In this document: in pieces, positions 8,306 to 19,206 of the stretch
How the letters are laid out: each line of letters opens with the position of its first letter
Position numbering within the stretch: the first letter of the stretch is position 1
From: Terriglobia bacterium
GTDB taxonomy: Bacteria; Acidobacteriota; Terriglobia; Terriglobales; SCQP01
Length of the DNA stretch: 64,000 bases
Assembly: GCA_021323595.1 (NCBI GenBank)
Contig: JAJPKR010000014.1
Coordinates: 1-64,000, forward strand
Direction of reading: 5' to 3'
The notes under the pieces: generated by a model
What the model saw: only the letters and a program-made list of their open reading frames with translations
What the model was told of the DNA's origin: nothing
Databases searched by the model: none
Made by a program: the position numbers and the translations under genes

Positions 8306-8420
8306 GATGACCCCCTAGGCGCCCGCGCGGGCGGGCGGTGATTCGCAGGGGTCATCAGTCCGATGATCCAGGACGGTTCGCGGTCTACGCAGCCAGCCGT
8401 CGGGGGAACCCCATCCCCAA
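8306..8420 (-). promoter_or_regulatory. Fluoride riboswitch (crcB motif) with RBS-sequestering platform
   Basis: Read on the minus strand, GGGGATGGGGTTCCCC (8418-8403) matches the conserved first hairpin of the fluoride riboswitch, and CTGATGACCCCTGCG (8358-8344) matches the conserved 3' half. The GGGG of the hairpin loop (8412-8409) can pair with the CCCC (8351-8348) to form the known pseudoknot. Just before the crcB ATG, AGGGGGTCATC (8316-8306) is complementary to GATGACCCCT of the aptamer with one bulged G. This sequence includes the ribosome binding site. Fluoride binding would lock the CCCC into the pseudoknot and free the site, so control is probably translational. No T-tract terminator is seen. 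Confidence 0.93.
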
Positions 8421-8458
8421 GGTCCATTCTAACTCCATCGCGCCGGCGTCGCCGCGCT

Positions 8459-10228
<1,770 letters not shown>

Positions 10229-10328
10229 TCTTCGCCTGCGGAGGAAGGGAGGCTAGTTAAATTCCTCTAATCGGCACCGGAAAGGAACCCTCGCGCTTGG
10301 GGACGGCCGCCGTTTCGAGCAGTCGCGC

Positions 10329-11828
10329 TCAGCGCCGCCAGCGCAGGATCGGCTGGCGGGCGGCGGATACTTCATCCAGGCGCGAAAGCCGGGTGGTATG
10401 GGGAGCGCTCTTGACCCGCTCCGGCTCAGTTTCCGCTTCGGCGGCGATGGCGCGGAGGGCGGCGATGAATTCGTCGAGTTCGTCGCGGCCGGCGCTTTCG
10501 GTCGGCTCGATCATCATCGCCCCGCGGACGACCAGCGGGAACGAGACGGTATAGGGATGGAAACCGTAGTCAATCAGCCGCTTGGCGATATCCCCGGTGC
10601 TGACGCCATGGGCTTGCTGCTTTTGATCGCTGAAGACGCACTCGTGCATGCAAGGGCGGTCATAGGGGAGCGCGTAGGCGCCTTCGAGTCCGCGGCGGAT
10701 ATAGTTGGCGTTGAGCACGGCGTCCTCGGTGGTTTGCTTGAGGCCGTCGCACCCATTCGCCATGATGTAGGCGAGAGCGCGCACGAACATCCCGAAGTTG
10801 CCGTAGAACGAGCGCATGCGGCCGATGGTGCGCGGCCGGTCGTAATCGGCGCGCAAGCGGCCGTCGGCGCCGGCCGTGATCACCGGGATCGGCAGAAAGG
10901 GCTCCAACTCGCTTTTTACCGCCACCGGCCCGGCGCCGGGTCCGCCGCCGCCATGGGGGGTGGAAAAGGTCTTGTGCAGGTTGAGGTGCATCACGTCCAC
11001 GCCGAAATCGCCGGGGCGCGCGCGGCCAACCAGGGCATTCATGTTGGCGCCGTCCATGTAGAGCAAGCCGCCGCGCTCGTGGATTAGGTCAGCGATGCGA
11101 TGGATGTCTTCCTCAAAGAGCCCCAAGGTATTGGGGTTGGTCAGCATCAATGCGGCCACGTCGTCGGTCATGACCCGATCGAGATCGGCCAGGTCCACGG
11201 TGCCGCGCGCGTTCGAGCGCAGGTTCTGCACCTGGTAGCCGGCGATGGCGGCCGTGGCGGGATTGGTGCCGTGGGCGGAATCGGGAATGAGCACCTTGTG
11301 GCGGGCTTCGCCGCGCGCGGAAAGCAGGGCGTGAATCATCAGAATGCCCGTCATCTCGCCATGCGCGCCGGCGGCCGGCTGCAAAGTGATCGCGTCCATG
11401 CCGGTGATTTCCAGCAAGTAGCGGGAAAGCAGGTGCATGATGCGCAGGGCGCCTTGGGACAGTTCCTCGGGCTGCAACGGATGTCCTTGCGCCAAACCCT
11501 CGAGCCGCGCCACTTGTTCGTTCACGCGCGGGTTGTACTTCATCGTGCAGGAGCCCAGCGGGTACAGGCCGGTATCGACGCCGTAGTTCCAAGTGCTCAG
11601 GCGGGTGAAATGCCGGATCACCTCGAGCTCGCTGACTTCCGGAAAGTCGGCGATCTGGTCGCGCCGCAACCGGCCCAGGCCGGTCAGATCGGCGGCGGGT
11701 ACATCCAACGGCGGCAACTGATAGCCGCGTTTGCCGGCGGCGGAGCGTTCGAAGATCAAGGGTTCGTTCTGAACCAGGTGCCGCGAGGCGCGGGTGATCG
11801 CCATGATCGTTTCTCTCGTCTCTCCCAT
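10329..11828 (-). CDS. gcvPB: Glycine dehydrogenase (decarboxylating) subunit 2
   Basis: This 499-residue PLP enzyme is the C-terminal half of the split P-protein. It has STWNYGVDTGLYPLGSCTM near the N-terminus and HLNLHKTFSTPHGGGGPG with the PLP-binding lysine. It decarboxylates glycine and transfers aminomethyl to the lipoyl arm of GcvH, as a heterotetramer with GcvPA. It starts either at ATG 11828, four bases after the gcvPA stop, or at the ATG at 11804. The family usually shows a short N-terminus, so both are possible. It is last of the four gcv genes on this strand. Confidence 0.95.
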   Translation of the reverse strand: MGETRETIMAITRASRHLVQNEPLIFERSAAGKRGYQLPPLDVPAADLTGLGRLRRDQIADFPEVSELEVIRHFTRLSTWNYGVDTGLYPLGSCTMKYNPRVNEQVARLEGLAQGHPLQPEELSQGALRIMHLLSRYLLEITGMDAITLQPAAGAHGEMTGILMIHALLSARGEARHKVLIPDSAHGTNPATAAIAGYQVQNLRSNARGTVDLADLDRVMTDDVAALMLTNPNTLGLFEEDIHRIADLIHERGGLLYMDGANMNALVGRARPGDFGVDVMHLNLHKTFSTPHGGGGPGAGPVAVKSELEPFLPIPVITAGADGRLRADYDRPRTIGRMRSFYGNFGMFVRALAYIMANGCDGLKQTTEDAVLNANYIRRGLEGAYALPYDRPCMHECVFSDQKQQAHGVSTGDIAKRLIDYGFHPYTVSFPLVVRGAMMIEPTESAGRDELDEFIAALRAIAAEAETEPERVKSAPHTTRLSRLDEVSAARQPILRWRR

Positions 11829-11832
11829 CGCG

Positions 11833-13203
11833 TCAGTGAGCGCTGACCAATTCCCGAGGATCGGCGGTGGCGGGAGCGGGCGCGTAAGCCGCCACCAGCC
11901 GCTCGATCGCGGCGCGGGGCACGGTCTCGGTGACGCAGACGAGGACCGCGCCGTCCAACTCCGGGTAGTAGCGGCGCAGCGGGAAGCCGCCGACGATGCG
12001 TTCGCGGCTCAAGGCGGGCAGCGCCGCTTCGGCCCGGCCCGGCCCGAGCTGCACCACGAGCTCATTGAACCGCGGCGAGGGGAACAACACCTGCAGGCCG
12101 GCGGCGGCGAACGCCTGCGCGGCAAAGGCGGTCTTGGCGAGGTTCTGCTCCGCCAATTCCCGCAACCCGTCCTTGCCGTAAAGGCTCATGAAGATGGCGG
12201 CCATCAGGGCGCAGAGCGCTTGGTTGGTGCAGATGTTGGAGGTCGCCTTCTCGCGGCGGATATGCTGCTCGCGCGTGGCCAGGGTGAGCACGTAGCCGCG
12301 CCGCCCTTCGTGATCGCGCGCCTCGCCCGCCAAACGGCCGGGCAAAGCCCGCAAGTATTTCTCCTGGGTGGCGATCACGCCGGCATAGGGGCCGCCGAAG
12401 CCGACCGGAATCCCCAGCCCTTGCGCCTCCAGCGCCACGATGTCGGCCGCGGCCGGCGGCGCCAAGATTCCCAACGAAATCGGCTCGGCGATGACCGCGA
12501 TCAGGAGCGCTCCATGGCGGTGAGCGGCGGCCGCGGCGGCCTCCCAGTTCTCGATGGCGCCGAAGAAATTCGGACTTTGCACGACGACGGCCGCGGTGTC
12601 GGGTCCCAGGGCGGCCTCGAGGGCGGCCAGGTCGACCGTGCCGTCGGGCAGATAGCCGATCTCCCGCGCCGCCAGGCCGCGCTGCGTGACGTAGGTGTTG
12701 AGCACCTCGCGATACTGCGGGTGCGCCGAGCGCGCGACGACAATGCCTTCGCGACCGCTGATGCGCAGCGCCATGAGCACCGCTTCGGCCATGGCGGTCG
12801 AGCCGTCATACATGGAGGCGTTGGCCACGTCCATGCCGGTCAACTGGCAGATCATCGTCTGGAACTCGAAGATCGCCTGCAGCGTGCCCTGGCTGATCTC
12901 GGCTTGATAGGGCGTATAGGCGGTGAACCACTCGCCGCGGGAGATGAGCGCGTCGATGGGACTGGGCCGGAAATGGCGATAAGCGCCGGCGCCCAGAAAC
13001 GACGCCCAACCGGGCGCGCACTCGGCGGCGGCGCCTTGGAAGAAGTCGAGGATCTCCGGCTCCGATTGCCCGCGCGGGATATTCAAGGGCCGGGTCAAGC
13101 GGCAATATTCGGGAATGTGCCGGAACAGATCGTCGATCGAAGCGGCGCCGATCGCCTCCAGCATCTGGCGCCGAATCTCGTCGGAAGTCGGTAAGTAACG
13201 CAT
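11833..13203 (-). CDS. gcvPA: Glycine dehydrogenase (decarboxylating) subunit 1
   Basis: This 456-residue protein is the N-terminal half of the split P-protein. It opens with [15 protein letters not shown] and has [48 protein letters not shown] and [14 protein letters not shown], all characteristic of GcvPA. The subunit has the aminotransferase fold but lacks the PLP lysine, which lies in GcvPB. It is ten bases from gcvH upstream and four from gcvPB downstream. The split arrangement is usual outside Proteobacteria and eukaryotes. Confidence 0.96.
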   Translation of the reverse strand: MRYLPTSDEIRRQMLEAIGAASIDDLFRHIPEYCRLTRPLNIPRGQSEPEILDFFQGAAAECAPGWASFLGAGAYRHFRPSPIDALISRGEWFTAYTPYQAEISQGTLQAIFEFQTMICQLTGMDVANASMYDGSTAMAEAVLMALRISGREGIVVARSAHPQYREVLNTYVTQRGLAAREIGYLPDGTVDLAALEAALGPDTAAVVVQSPNFFGAIENWEAAAAAAHRHGALLIAVIAEPISLGILAPPAAADIVALEAQGLGIPVGFGGPYAGVIATQEKYLRALPGRLAGEARDHEGRRGYVLTLATREQHIRREKATSNICTNQALCALMAAIFMSLYGKDGLRELAEQNLAKTAFAAQAFAAAGLQVLFPSPRFNELVVQLGPGRAEAALPALSRERIVGGFPLRRYYPELDGAVLVCVTETVPRAAIERLVAAYAPAPATADPRELVSAH

Positions 13204-13212
13204 CGGAAAGCT

Positions 13213-13605
13213 TTAATGCTCGGCGGTTTCGGCGATGAACTGCTCATATTCCGCGGCCGTGAGGAGCGCGTCGAGCTCCGCCGGCTGCGCGAGCTCGATC
13301 TTGATCAGCCACGCCCGCTGGTGCGGATCTTGGTTGATGAGCTCGGGAGCGCCGGCCAGTTTTTCATTGATCTCCTTCACAGTGCCGTCGGCGGGCGCGA
13401 AGATCTCGCTCACCGCCTTCACCGACTCGACCGTGCCGAATGCCTCCCCCTTCTTCACGGCGTTGCCGACCTTGGGCAGCTCGACATAGACCACATCACC
13501 CAGCTGGCGCTGCGCATAGTCCGTGATGCCGATGGTGCCGGTCTGGCCCTCGCGGAAGATCCACTCATGCTCCTTGGTATAACGATACTCGTTGGGATAT
13601 GCCAT
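13213..13605 (-). CDS. gcvH: Glycine cleavage system H protein
   Basis: This 130-residue lipoyl carrier begins YPNEYRYTKEHEWIF and contains the lipoylation site FGTVESVKAVSEIFAP (the lysine in ESVKA). It continues with the usual GTVKEINEKL and ELINQDPHQRAWLIKI. It shuttles the aminomethyl group between GcvPA/B, GcvT and the L protein. It lies 14 bases after gcvT. Length and motifs are normal. Confidence 0.97.
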   Translation of the reverse strand: MAYPNEYRYTKEHEWIFREGQTGTIGITDYAQRQLGDVVYVELPKVGNAVKKGEAFGTVESVKAVSEIFAPADGTVKEINEKLAGAPELINQDPHQRAWLIKIELAQPAELDALLTAAEYEQFIAETAEH

Positions 13606-13619
13606 AGAAAGTCCTGGTG

Positions 13620-14729
13620 CTATCGGGGCCGCTTGTAAAAGGGCAGCGGCACGATGCGCGCGCGCGCCGTGCGCTGGCGGATCTGGATATCGAGTTCCGC
13701 GCCGGGCTCGAAGCCGGGCCCGGCCGGCACGCTCGCCATGCCGATATTCTTGCCGCTGGTTGGACAGGGCGACCCGCTGGTCACGCGGCCGATGACCGCC
13801 CCGTTCCGCAGCACTGCGTAGCCGTCACGGCCGATCCCAGCCTCCACCATTTCGAAGCCGACGAGTTGCCGCGGCACGCCAGTTCGCTTTTGCGCTTCCA
13901 GCGCGGCCCTTCCCAAAAACTCTCCTTTGCCCAATTTGACGATCCAACCGAGATTGGCTTCGAAGGGCGTGGTCTGATCGTCAATTTCGTGGCCATACAG
14001 CGCCATGCCCGCTTCCAGCCGCAGGGTATTCCGCGCACCGAGGCCGCACGGCACGAGGCCGGCGGCACGGCCGGCTTCGAGCAGCGCCTCCCAGAGGCGG
14101 ACGGCTTGGGCAGGATCGAAATAGATCTCGAAACCATCTTCGCCGGTGTAGCCGGTTCGCGCAATCAAGGCCGGCACGCCCAGCACCGGGCCCGAGGTGA
14201 ACCAGTAATAACGGATCGGCGCGAGCGCGACCGGAGTCAGTTGTTGCAGGATGGCCAAAGCGCGCGGGCCCTGCACCGCCAATTGCGCATAGGCGTCGCT
14301 GCGATCCTCGACTTGCGCCGCAAAGCGGTTGTGGAGGCGAATGTGCGCGAAATCCTTCTCCCGATTGGCGGCGTTGACGACGAGAAAATAATGCGCCTCG
14401 GCGAGCTTATGGACCAGGAGATCGTCGACGAAGGTGCCGCGCTCGGTCATCAGGCCGGTATATTGGGCCTGGCCCACCGCGAGCCGGCTGGCGTCATTGC
14501 AGCAGACGTGCTGCACCAGCTCGAGCGCGCCGGAACCGCGCACCTCAATCTCGCCCATATGGCTGACGTCGAACAGCCCTGCGGCACGCCGCACCGCCTG
14601 GTGCTCGGGGATGATGCCGGCATATTCGACCGGCATTTCCCAGCCGCCAAAGCCGACCATGCGGCCGCCCATCTGCCGGTGCTTGGCATACAGCGCGGTC
14701 CTGCGCAATGACGCCGTCTCGGTGGTCAC
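13620..14729 (-). CDS. gcvT: Glycine cleavage system T protein (aminomethyltransferase)
   Basis: This 369-residue enzyme starts at a GTG at 14729 with GGAG about eight bases upstream. The sequence has GGWEMPVEYAGIIPEHQAVR, GLFDVSHMGEIEV with the tetrahydrofolate-site region, and TGYTGEDGFEIYF. It also has CGLGARNTLRLEAGMALYGHE, all typical of GcvT. It transfers the methylene group from GcvH-bound aminomethyl to tetrahydrofolate and releases ammonia. It is the first gene of gcvT-gcvH-gcvPA-gcvPB. The 120 bases upstream show no glycine riboswitch. FolD, encoded at 56906-57823, uses the methylene-tetrahydrofolate produced here. Confidence 0.97.
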   Translation of the reverse strand: MTTETASLRRTALYAKHRQMGGRMVGFGGWEMPVEYAGIIPEHQAVRRAAGLFDVSHMGEIEVRGSGALELVQHVCCNDASRLAVGQAQYTGLMTERGTFVDDLLVHKLAEAHYFLVVNAANREKDFAHIRLHNRFAAQVEDRSDAYAQLAVQGPRALAILQQLTPVALAPIRYYWFTSGPVLGVPALIARTGYTGEDGFEIYFDPAQAVRLWEALLEAGRAAGLVPCGLGARNTLRLEAGMALYGHEIDDQTTPFEANLGWIVKLGKGEFLGRAALEAQKRTGVPRQLVGFEMVEAGIGRDGYAVLRNGAVIGRVTSGSPCPTSGKNIGMASVPAGPGFEPGAELDIQIRQRTARARIVPLPFYKRPR

Positions 14730-14849
14730 CCCGTCTCCCGCGAGGAACTCTTAAGGTAGCATGCGCCTGCGATCGCGCGCATCCGCGCGCCGCACCGCGC
14801 CGCGCCGGGGGGGGGTGGCTGCTTCTTGCTACACTAGAATTCGGTTTTC

Positions 14850-14926
14850 GGGCGCCTAGCTCAGTTGGTTAGAGCGCTGTCTTCACACGGCAGAGGTCAT
14901 AGGTTCGAATCCTATGGCGCCCACCA
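14850..14926 (+). tRNA. tRNA-Val(CAC)
   Basis: The gene begins GGGCGCC at 14850 and ends GGCGCCC, A and an encoded CCA at 14926. The D-arm (AGCTCAGTTGGTTAGAGC), the anticodon loop TTCACAC with CAC, and the T-loop TTCGAAT are all regular. CAC reads the valine codon GTG. Only 13 bases separate it from the next start codon, so it is probably co-transcribed with the yceD operon and cut out by RNases. Confidence 0.97.
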
Positions 14927-14939
14927 CGGTCCCCGCGGA

Positions 14940-15470
14940 ATGGCCGCAAGTACGTTGATTACGGTCGAAGATCTGGCGCGCGGGCCGGTTCGGCTCGATC
15001 GTGTTTACGCGCGCGGTGAGCTCGAAGCACGCGACCCCGGGCTGGAAGCGATCGGTCCGATCGAGGCGCATGCCGAGGCGCGGCTGGCGGGACCCGAGGT
15101 GCGCATTCACTTGCGGTTCTCAGGGCAGGTCGAATTGATCTGCGCCCGCTGTTTGGCGCTGGTGGTGCAACCCATGGCCGAGGACGCAAACCTTGTTTAT
15201 CATCCAGCCAGCGAACTGGCGCCGGTGCAGGAGATGGAGATTCACGCCGCCGACAGCGAGGTGGGCTTTTTTGCGCGCGGCATCGAGATGGAGGAACTAT
15301 TGCGCGAACGGGTTTTGCTGGCTTTGCCGATGCGCGCGCTGTGCCGCGAAGGGTGCCCGGGGTTGTGCCCGCGCTGCGGCCAGAACCTGAACGACGGGCC
15401 CTGCGCCTGTCCGGACCGCGGCCGGGACGCCCGCTGGCAACCCCTGGCCGAATACCGCGCACGCCATTGA
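14940..15470 (+). CDS. YceD/DUF177 family protein (23S rRNA accumulation)
   Basis: This 176-residue protein starts at the ATG at 14940. No strong ribosome binding site is visible because the tRNA-Val gene ends 13 bases before. It contains VELICARCLALVVQP, with the first cysteine pair, and CREGCPGLCPRCGQNL, with the second set. These are the metal-binding cysteines of DUF177, though the E. coli branch lacks some of them. YceD is needed for normal 23S rRNA levels and is nearly always encoded just before rpmF, as here. The molecular role is not well established. Confidence 0.9.
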   Translation: MAASTLITVEDLARGPVRLDRVYARGELEARDPGLEAIGPIEAHAEARLAGPEVRIHLRFSGQVELICARCLALVVQPMAEDANLVYHPASELAPVQEMEIHAADSEVGFFARGIEMEELLRERVLLALPMRALCREGCPGLCPRCGQNLNDGPCACPDRGRDARWQPLAEYRARH

Positions 15471-15483
15471 CGGACGAATTCTT

Positions 15484-15666
15484 ATGCCGAATCCCAAACG
15501 ACGCCATTCTCACCAGCGCACGCAGACGCGCCGCGCTCATCATCACCTGCAAACGCCCTCGCTCGCCGAATGCCCCAACTGCCATGAGCGCAAGCTGCCG
15601 CACCGCGCCTGCCCGCATTGCGGCTATTATCGCGATCGGGAAATCTTCGAAGTAAAGGAACGGTAA
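15484..15666 (+). CDS. rpmF: Ribosomal protein bL32
   Basis: This 60-residue protein begins MPNPKRRHSHQRTQTRR, the standard bL32 start. It has CPNCHERKLPHRACPHCGYY, a C-x2-C...C-x2-C zinc ribbon, so this is the zinc-dependent form. It is a component of the large subunit near the peptidyl transferase centre. It sits 13 bases after yceD and 24 bases before plsX, the conserved order yceD-rpmF-plsX-fabD. Confidence 0.98.
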   Translation: MPNPKRRHSHQRTQTRRAHHHLQTPSLAECPNCHERKLPHRACPHCGYYRDREIFEVKER

Positions 15667-15690
15667 GCGATTGCGCGGCGCGCAGGGCGC

Positions 15691-16749
15691 ATGAGCAAAG
15701 GCCCCCAACTCACTCTCGCACTCGACGCCATGGGCAGCGACAGCGCCCCGCTGCCGGAAGTGGGCGGAGCGCTGCTAGCCGCCCGCCAATATGGCATCCG
15801 CGTCCTGCTGGTCGGGCAGGAGCCGGTGGTGCGGGCGGAGCTGGCGCGCCACGGCGGCGCCGGACGGGCGCATCCCGGCCGGGTGGAAATCGTGCCCGCC
15901 GAGGAAGTCATCCGCATGGATGAGAAGGCGATCCGGGCGGCGCGCACCAAGCGGCACTCCTCGATCCATGTCGCCTGCCGGCTGGTGCGGGACGGCGAGG
16001 CCGCGGGCATGGTCAGCGCCGGCAACACCGGCGCAGTCATGGCGACGGGGAAGATGATGCTGGGCAGCCTGCCGGTGGTGCAACGGCCGGCGCTGGCCGC
16101 CGTCTTTCCCACGGCCGCCGGCAGCGCCGCGGTGATGCTCGACGTCGGCGCCAATGTCGATTGCCGTCCGGAGCATCTCGAGCAGTTCGCCATCATGGGC
16201 GAGATCTACCACCGGGTGATTCTGGCCTCCGAGCGCCCGCGCGTCGGCTTGCTCTCGATCGGCGAAGAAGAGATCAAGGGCAACGACCTCACCCGCGAGG
16301 CCTACGCGCTGCTGCGGCAACTGCCCATCGAATTCATCGGCAACGTCGAAGGCCGCGACGTGTACAACGGCAACGTGGACGTGATCGTCTGCGACGGCTT
16401 CGTGGGCAATGTCGCGCTCAAGATCAGCGAAGGCTTGGTGGAGACGGTGCGCAGCCTGCTCAAGCAGTCGCTGGAAAGCACGCTGGCCAGCAAGATCGGC
16501 TACGTGCTGTCGCGCCAGGCCTACGCCCGCTTCAAGAAGCGCCTGGACTACAGCGAATACGGGGGCGCGCCGCTGCTGGGCGTGCGCGGGGTGGTCATCA
16601 TCTCCCACGGGCGCTCCAACGCCAACGCCATCAAGAACGCGCTGCGCGTGGCGCGCGAGTTTCACGAGCGCCGCATCAACCAGCAGATCGAAGCCGAGAT
16701 CACGCGCCGCGCCAACCTCGAAACCGAAGTCTCCCAGCCCGAAGCATGA
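15691..16749 (+). CDS. plsX: Phosphate acyltransferase PlsX
   Basis: This 352-residue protein has [12 protein letters not shown] at the N-terminus, [67 protein letters not shown] and [13 protein letters not shown]. All are typical of PlsX. It makes acyl-phosphate from acyl-ACP for phosphatidic acid synthesis and works as a membrane-associated peripheral protein. Its stop codon overlaps the fabD start as ATGA, indicating translational coupling. Confidence 0.97.
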   Translation: MSKGPQLTLALDAMGSDSAPLPEVGGALLAARQYGIRVLLVGQEPVVRAELARHGGAGRAHPGRVEIVPAEEVIRMDEKAIRAARTKRHSSIHVACRLVRDGEAAGMVSAGNTGAVMATGKMMLGSLPVVQRPALAAVFPTAAGSAAVMLDVGANVDCRPEHLEQFAIMGEIYHRVILASERPRVGLLSIGEEEIKGNDLTREAYALLRQLPIEFIGNVEGRDVYNGNVDVIVCDGFVGNVALKISEGLVETVRSLLKQSLESTLASKIGYVLSRQAYARFKKRLDYSEYGGAPLLGVRGVVIISHGRSNANAIKNALRVAREFHERRINQQIEAEITRRANLETEVSQPEA

Positions 16750-17690
16750 TCGCTTTCCTCTTCCCCGGACAAGGCTCGCAGTACGCCGGCATGGGCCGCG
16801 AGTTGGCGGAGAAGTTCCCGGTTGCCGCCGAAACCTTTCGCGATGCCGACCGCGCGCTCGGCTTTGAACTGTCGCGGCTCTGCTTCGAAGGGCCGGAAGC
16901 CGAGCTCAAGCGCACCAGCAACACGCAGCCGGCGGTGCTGACCGCCGGCGTGGCGGCGGCCCGCGTGCTGATGGAGCACGGGGTGCAGCCCGATTTTGTC
17001 GCCGGCCATAGCCTGGGCGAATATGCCGCGCTGGTCGTGGCCGGCGGCATGGATTTCAAAGACGCGGTGCGCACCGTGCGGCGGCGCGGCGAATTGATGC
17101 AGAGCGCCGTGCCCGAGGGCGAAGGCGCGATGGCCGCCATCCTCGGCCTCGATGCCGCCGCCGTCGGCGAGCTCTGCGCCGCCGCCGCCCAAGGGCAAGT
17201 GTGTTCGCCCGCCAACTTCAACGCGCCCGAACAGACGGTGGTCGCCGGCCATGCCGCGGCCGTGGCGCGCGCCTCCGCCTTGGCCGAGCAGCGCGGCGGC
17301 CGCGCCGTTCCCTTGCCGGTCAGCGCCCCTTTCCATTGCGCGCTGATGCGGCCGGCGCAAGAGACGCTCGAGGGCGACCTGTGGAACACGTTGTTTTGCG
17401 AGCTCAATTTCCCGCTCGTGACCAATGTGGATGCCGAGCCGATCGAGGGCGCCGAGGAGGCGCGCGACGCGCTCATCCGCCAGGTGGTCGCGCCGGTGCA
17501 ATGGGAGCGGTCCATACGATTCCTAGCCGGGAAGGGCGTGGATCTGTTCATCGAAACCGGCCCCGGGCGCGTTCTCAGCGGCCTGCTGCGGCGCATCGAC
17601 CGCAAGCTGCGCGCGGCCAACGTCGAAGACGCCGCCAGCCTCGAAGCCGCGCTCGCCGCCGCCCAACTGGGCCGCCCCGAGCCCGCGTAA
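16746..17690 (+). CDS. fabD: Malonyl-CoA:ACP transacylase
   Basis: This 314-residue enzyme starts at the ATG at 16746 inside the plsX stop. It opens [17 protein letters not shown], has the nucleophile elbow [10 protein letters not shown] with the catalytic Ser, [11 protein letters not shown] with the catalytic His, and [12 protein letters not shown] at the end. It loads malonyl onto ACP for fatty acid elongation. No other fab genes (fabG, acpP, fabF) follow in this window, which differs from the common fab cluster. Confidence 0.97.
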   Translation: MIAFLFPGQGSQYAGMGRELAEKFPVAAETFRDADRALGFELSRLCFEGPEAELKRTSNTQPAVLTAGVAAARVLMEHGVQPDFVAGHSLGEYAALVVAGGMDFKDAVRTVRRRGELMQSAVPEGEGAMAAILGLDAAAVGELCAAAAQGQVCSPANFNAPEQTVVAGHAAAVARASALAEQRGGRAVPLPVSAPFHCALMRPAQETLEGDLWNTLFCELNFPLVTNVDAEPIEGAEEARDALIRQVVAPVQWERSIRFLAGKGVDLFIETGPGRVLSGLLRRIDRKLRAANVEDAASLEAALAAAQLGRPEPA

Positions 17691-17726
17691 GCCCGCCGCC
17701 GCGCGTGGTAGGGTGAAAGCTTACCC

Positions 17727-19166
17727 GTGTCCGACCCAAAACTGCCGACTCGCGCCGAGGATTTTTCCGAATGGTATAACCAGCTCGTGCTGCGCGCCGA
17801 ACTGGCCGATTACGCGCCGGTTCGCGGCTGCATGATCGTGCGGCCCTACGGCTGGGCGCTGTGGGAGAACATCACCGCCGCGCTCGACCAGCGTTTCAAG
17901 GCGACGGGGCACGTCAACGCCGCCTTCCCGCTGCTCATTCCCCAAAGCTTCATCGCCAAAGAGCAGTCGCACGTCGCCGGCTTCTCGCCGGAGCTGGCGG
18001 TGGTGACGCACGGCGGCGGGGAGAAGCTGGAGGAGCCGCTGGTGATCCGGCCCACCTCGGAGACGATCATCGGCCACTCCTACGCCAAGTGGATCCAGTC
18101 CTATCGCGATCTGCCCGTGCTCATCAATCAGTGGAACAGCGTGGTGCGCTGGGAGCTGCGCACCAAGCTCTTCCTGCGCACGCTGGAGTTTTACTGGCAG
18201 GAGGGGCACACCGCGCACGCGACCGCGGCGGAAGCGCAGGCGGAAACCTTGCAGATGCTCGACGTCTATACCGATTTCGCCGTGCGCGAAGCGGCCATTC
18301 CCGTCATTCCCGGGCGCAAATCGGCGGCGGAGCGCTTCGCCGGCGCCAACGAGACGTATTCGATCGAGGCGCTGATGGGCGACGGCAAAGCCCTGCAAGC
18401 GGGCACCTCGCACAATCTCGGCCAAAACTTCGCCAAAGCCTTCGAGATTCGCTATCTCGACCAGGCCGGCGCGCTGCAATACTGCTGGACGACCTCCTGG
18501 GGCCTCTCGACGCGCTTCATCGGCGCCATCATCATGGTGCACGGCGACGATCAAGGCTTGATCCTGCCCCCGCGCCTGGCGCCCTTCCAAGCGGTGCTGG
18601 TGCCGATTTTCAAGACCGACGCGGAGCGGCAGCAAGTGACGGAGGCCGCCCGGCGCCTGCGCCAGGAACTCGCCGCCGCCGGCGTGCGCGTGAAGCTGGA
18701 CGAGCGCGACAACGCCAGCCCTGGGTTCAAATTCAACGATTGGGAGATGCGCGGCGTGCCGCTGCGCATCGAGCTCGGCCCCAAGGACGTCGCCAAGAAT
18801 TCGGTGGTGCTGGCCCGCCGCGACCGGCCGGGGAAGGAGGGCAAGACCGCCGTCGTGCAAGCTGGCTTGGCGGCGGCCGTGGCCCGGACTTTGGACGAAA
18901 TCCAGCAAGCGCTTTTCGACCGCGCCTTAGCCGAGCGCCGGCGCAAGACCTTCGCGGTCAGCGCATATGGCGAGTTCAAGAGCGCCGTCGAGCAAGGCTT
19001 GGCCTACGTCTTCTGGTGCGGCAATGCCGCGTGCGAGGAAAAGATCAAGGCTGAAACCAAGGCCACGCTGCGCTGCATCCCGATGGAGCAAGAGGGCGGC
19101 GAAGGCCGCTGCATCTTGTGCGGCGGCGCCTCCCGCGAACGCGCGTACTTTGCCCGCGCGTATTGA
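17727..19166 (+). CDS. proS: Prolyl-tRNA synthetase, short (archaeal/eukaryote-like) type
   Basis: This 479-residue class II synthetase starts at a GTG at 17727. Motif 2 lies in NSVVRWELRTKLFLRTLEFYWQEGHTAH. GTSHNLGQNFAKAFEI and WGLSTRFIGAIIMVHGDDQGL follow. The anticodon-binding domain is followed by a C-terminal zinc-type region with C-x4-C and C-x2-C pairs. There is no insertion/editing domain between motifs 2 and 3, so this is the short ProRS form found in archaea, eukaryotes and some bacteria. It charges tRNA-Pro. It follows fabD by 36 bases on the same strand. Confidence 0.96.
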   Translation: MSDPKLPTRAEDFSEWYNQLVLRAELADYAPVRGCMIVRPYGWALWENITAALDQRFKATGHVNAAFPLLIPQSFIAKEQSHVAGFSPELAVVTHGGGEKLEEPLVIRPTSETIIGHSYAKWIQSYRDLPVLINQWNSVVRWELRTKLFLRTLEFYWQEGHTAHATAAEAQAETLQMLDVYTDFAVREAAIPVIPGRKSAAERFAGANETYSIEALMGDGKALQAGTSHNLGQNFAKAFEIRYLDQAGALQYCWTTSWGLSTRFIGAIIMVHGDDQGLILPPRLAPFQAVLVPIFKTDAERQQVTEAARRLRQELAAAGVRVKLDERDNASPGFKFNDWEMRGVPLRIELGPKDVAKNSVVLARRDRPGKEGKTAVVQAGLAAAVARTLDEIQQALFDRALAERRRKTFAVSAYGEFKSAVEQGLAYVFWCGNAACEEKIKAETKATLRCIPMEQEGGEGRCILCGGASRERAYFARAY

Positions 19167-19206
19167 TCCCGGTCTAGACCCGCTCGCCCGCCGCCGGGGT
19201 GCGCGG

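Noticed and set aside
14730-14849. Glycine riboswitch upstream of gcvT
   Set aside because: The 120 bases between gcvT and tRNA-Val are simple GC-rich sequence and show neither of the conserved glycine aptamer cores.
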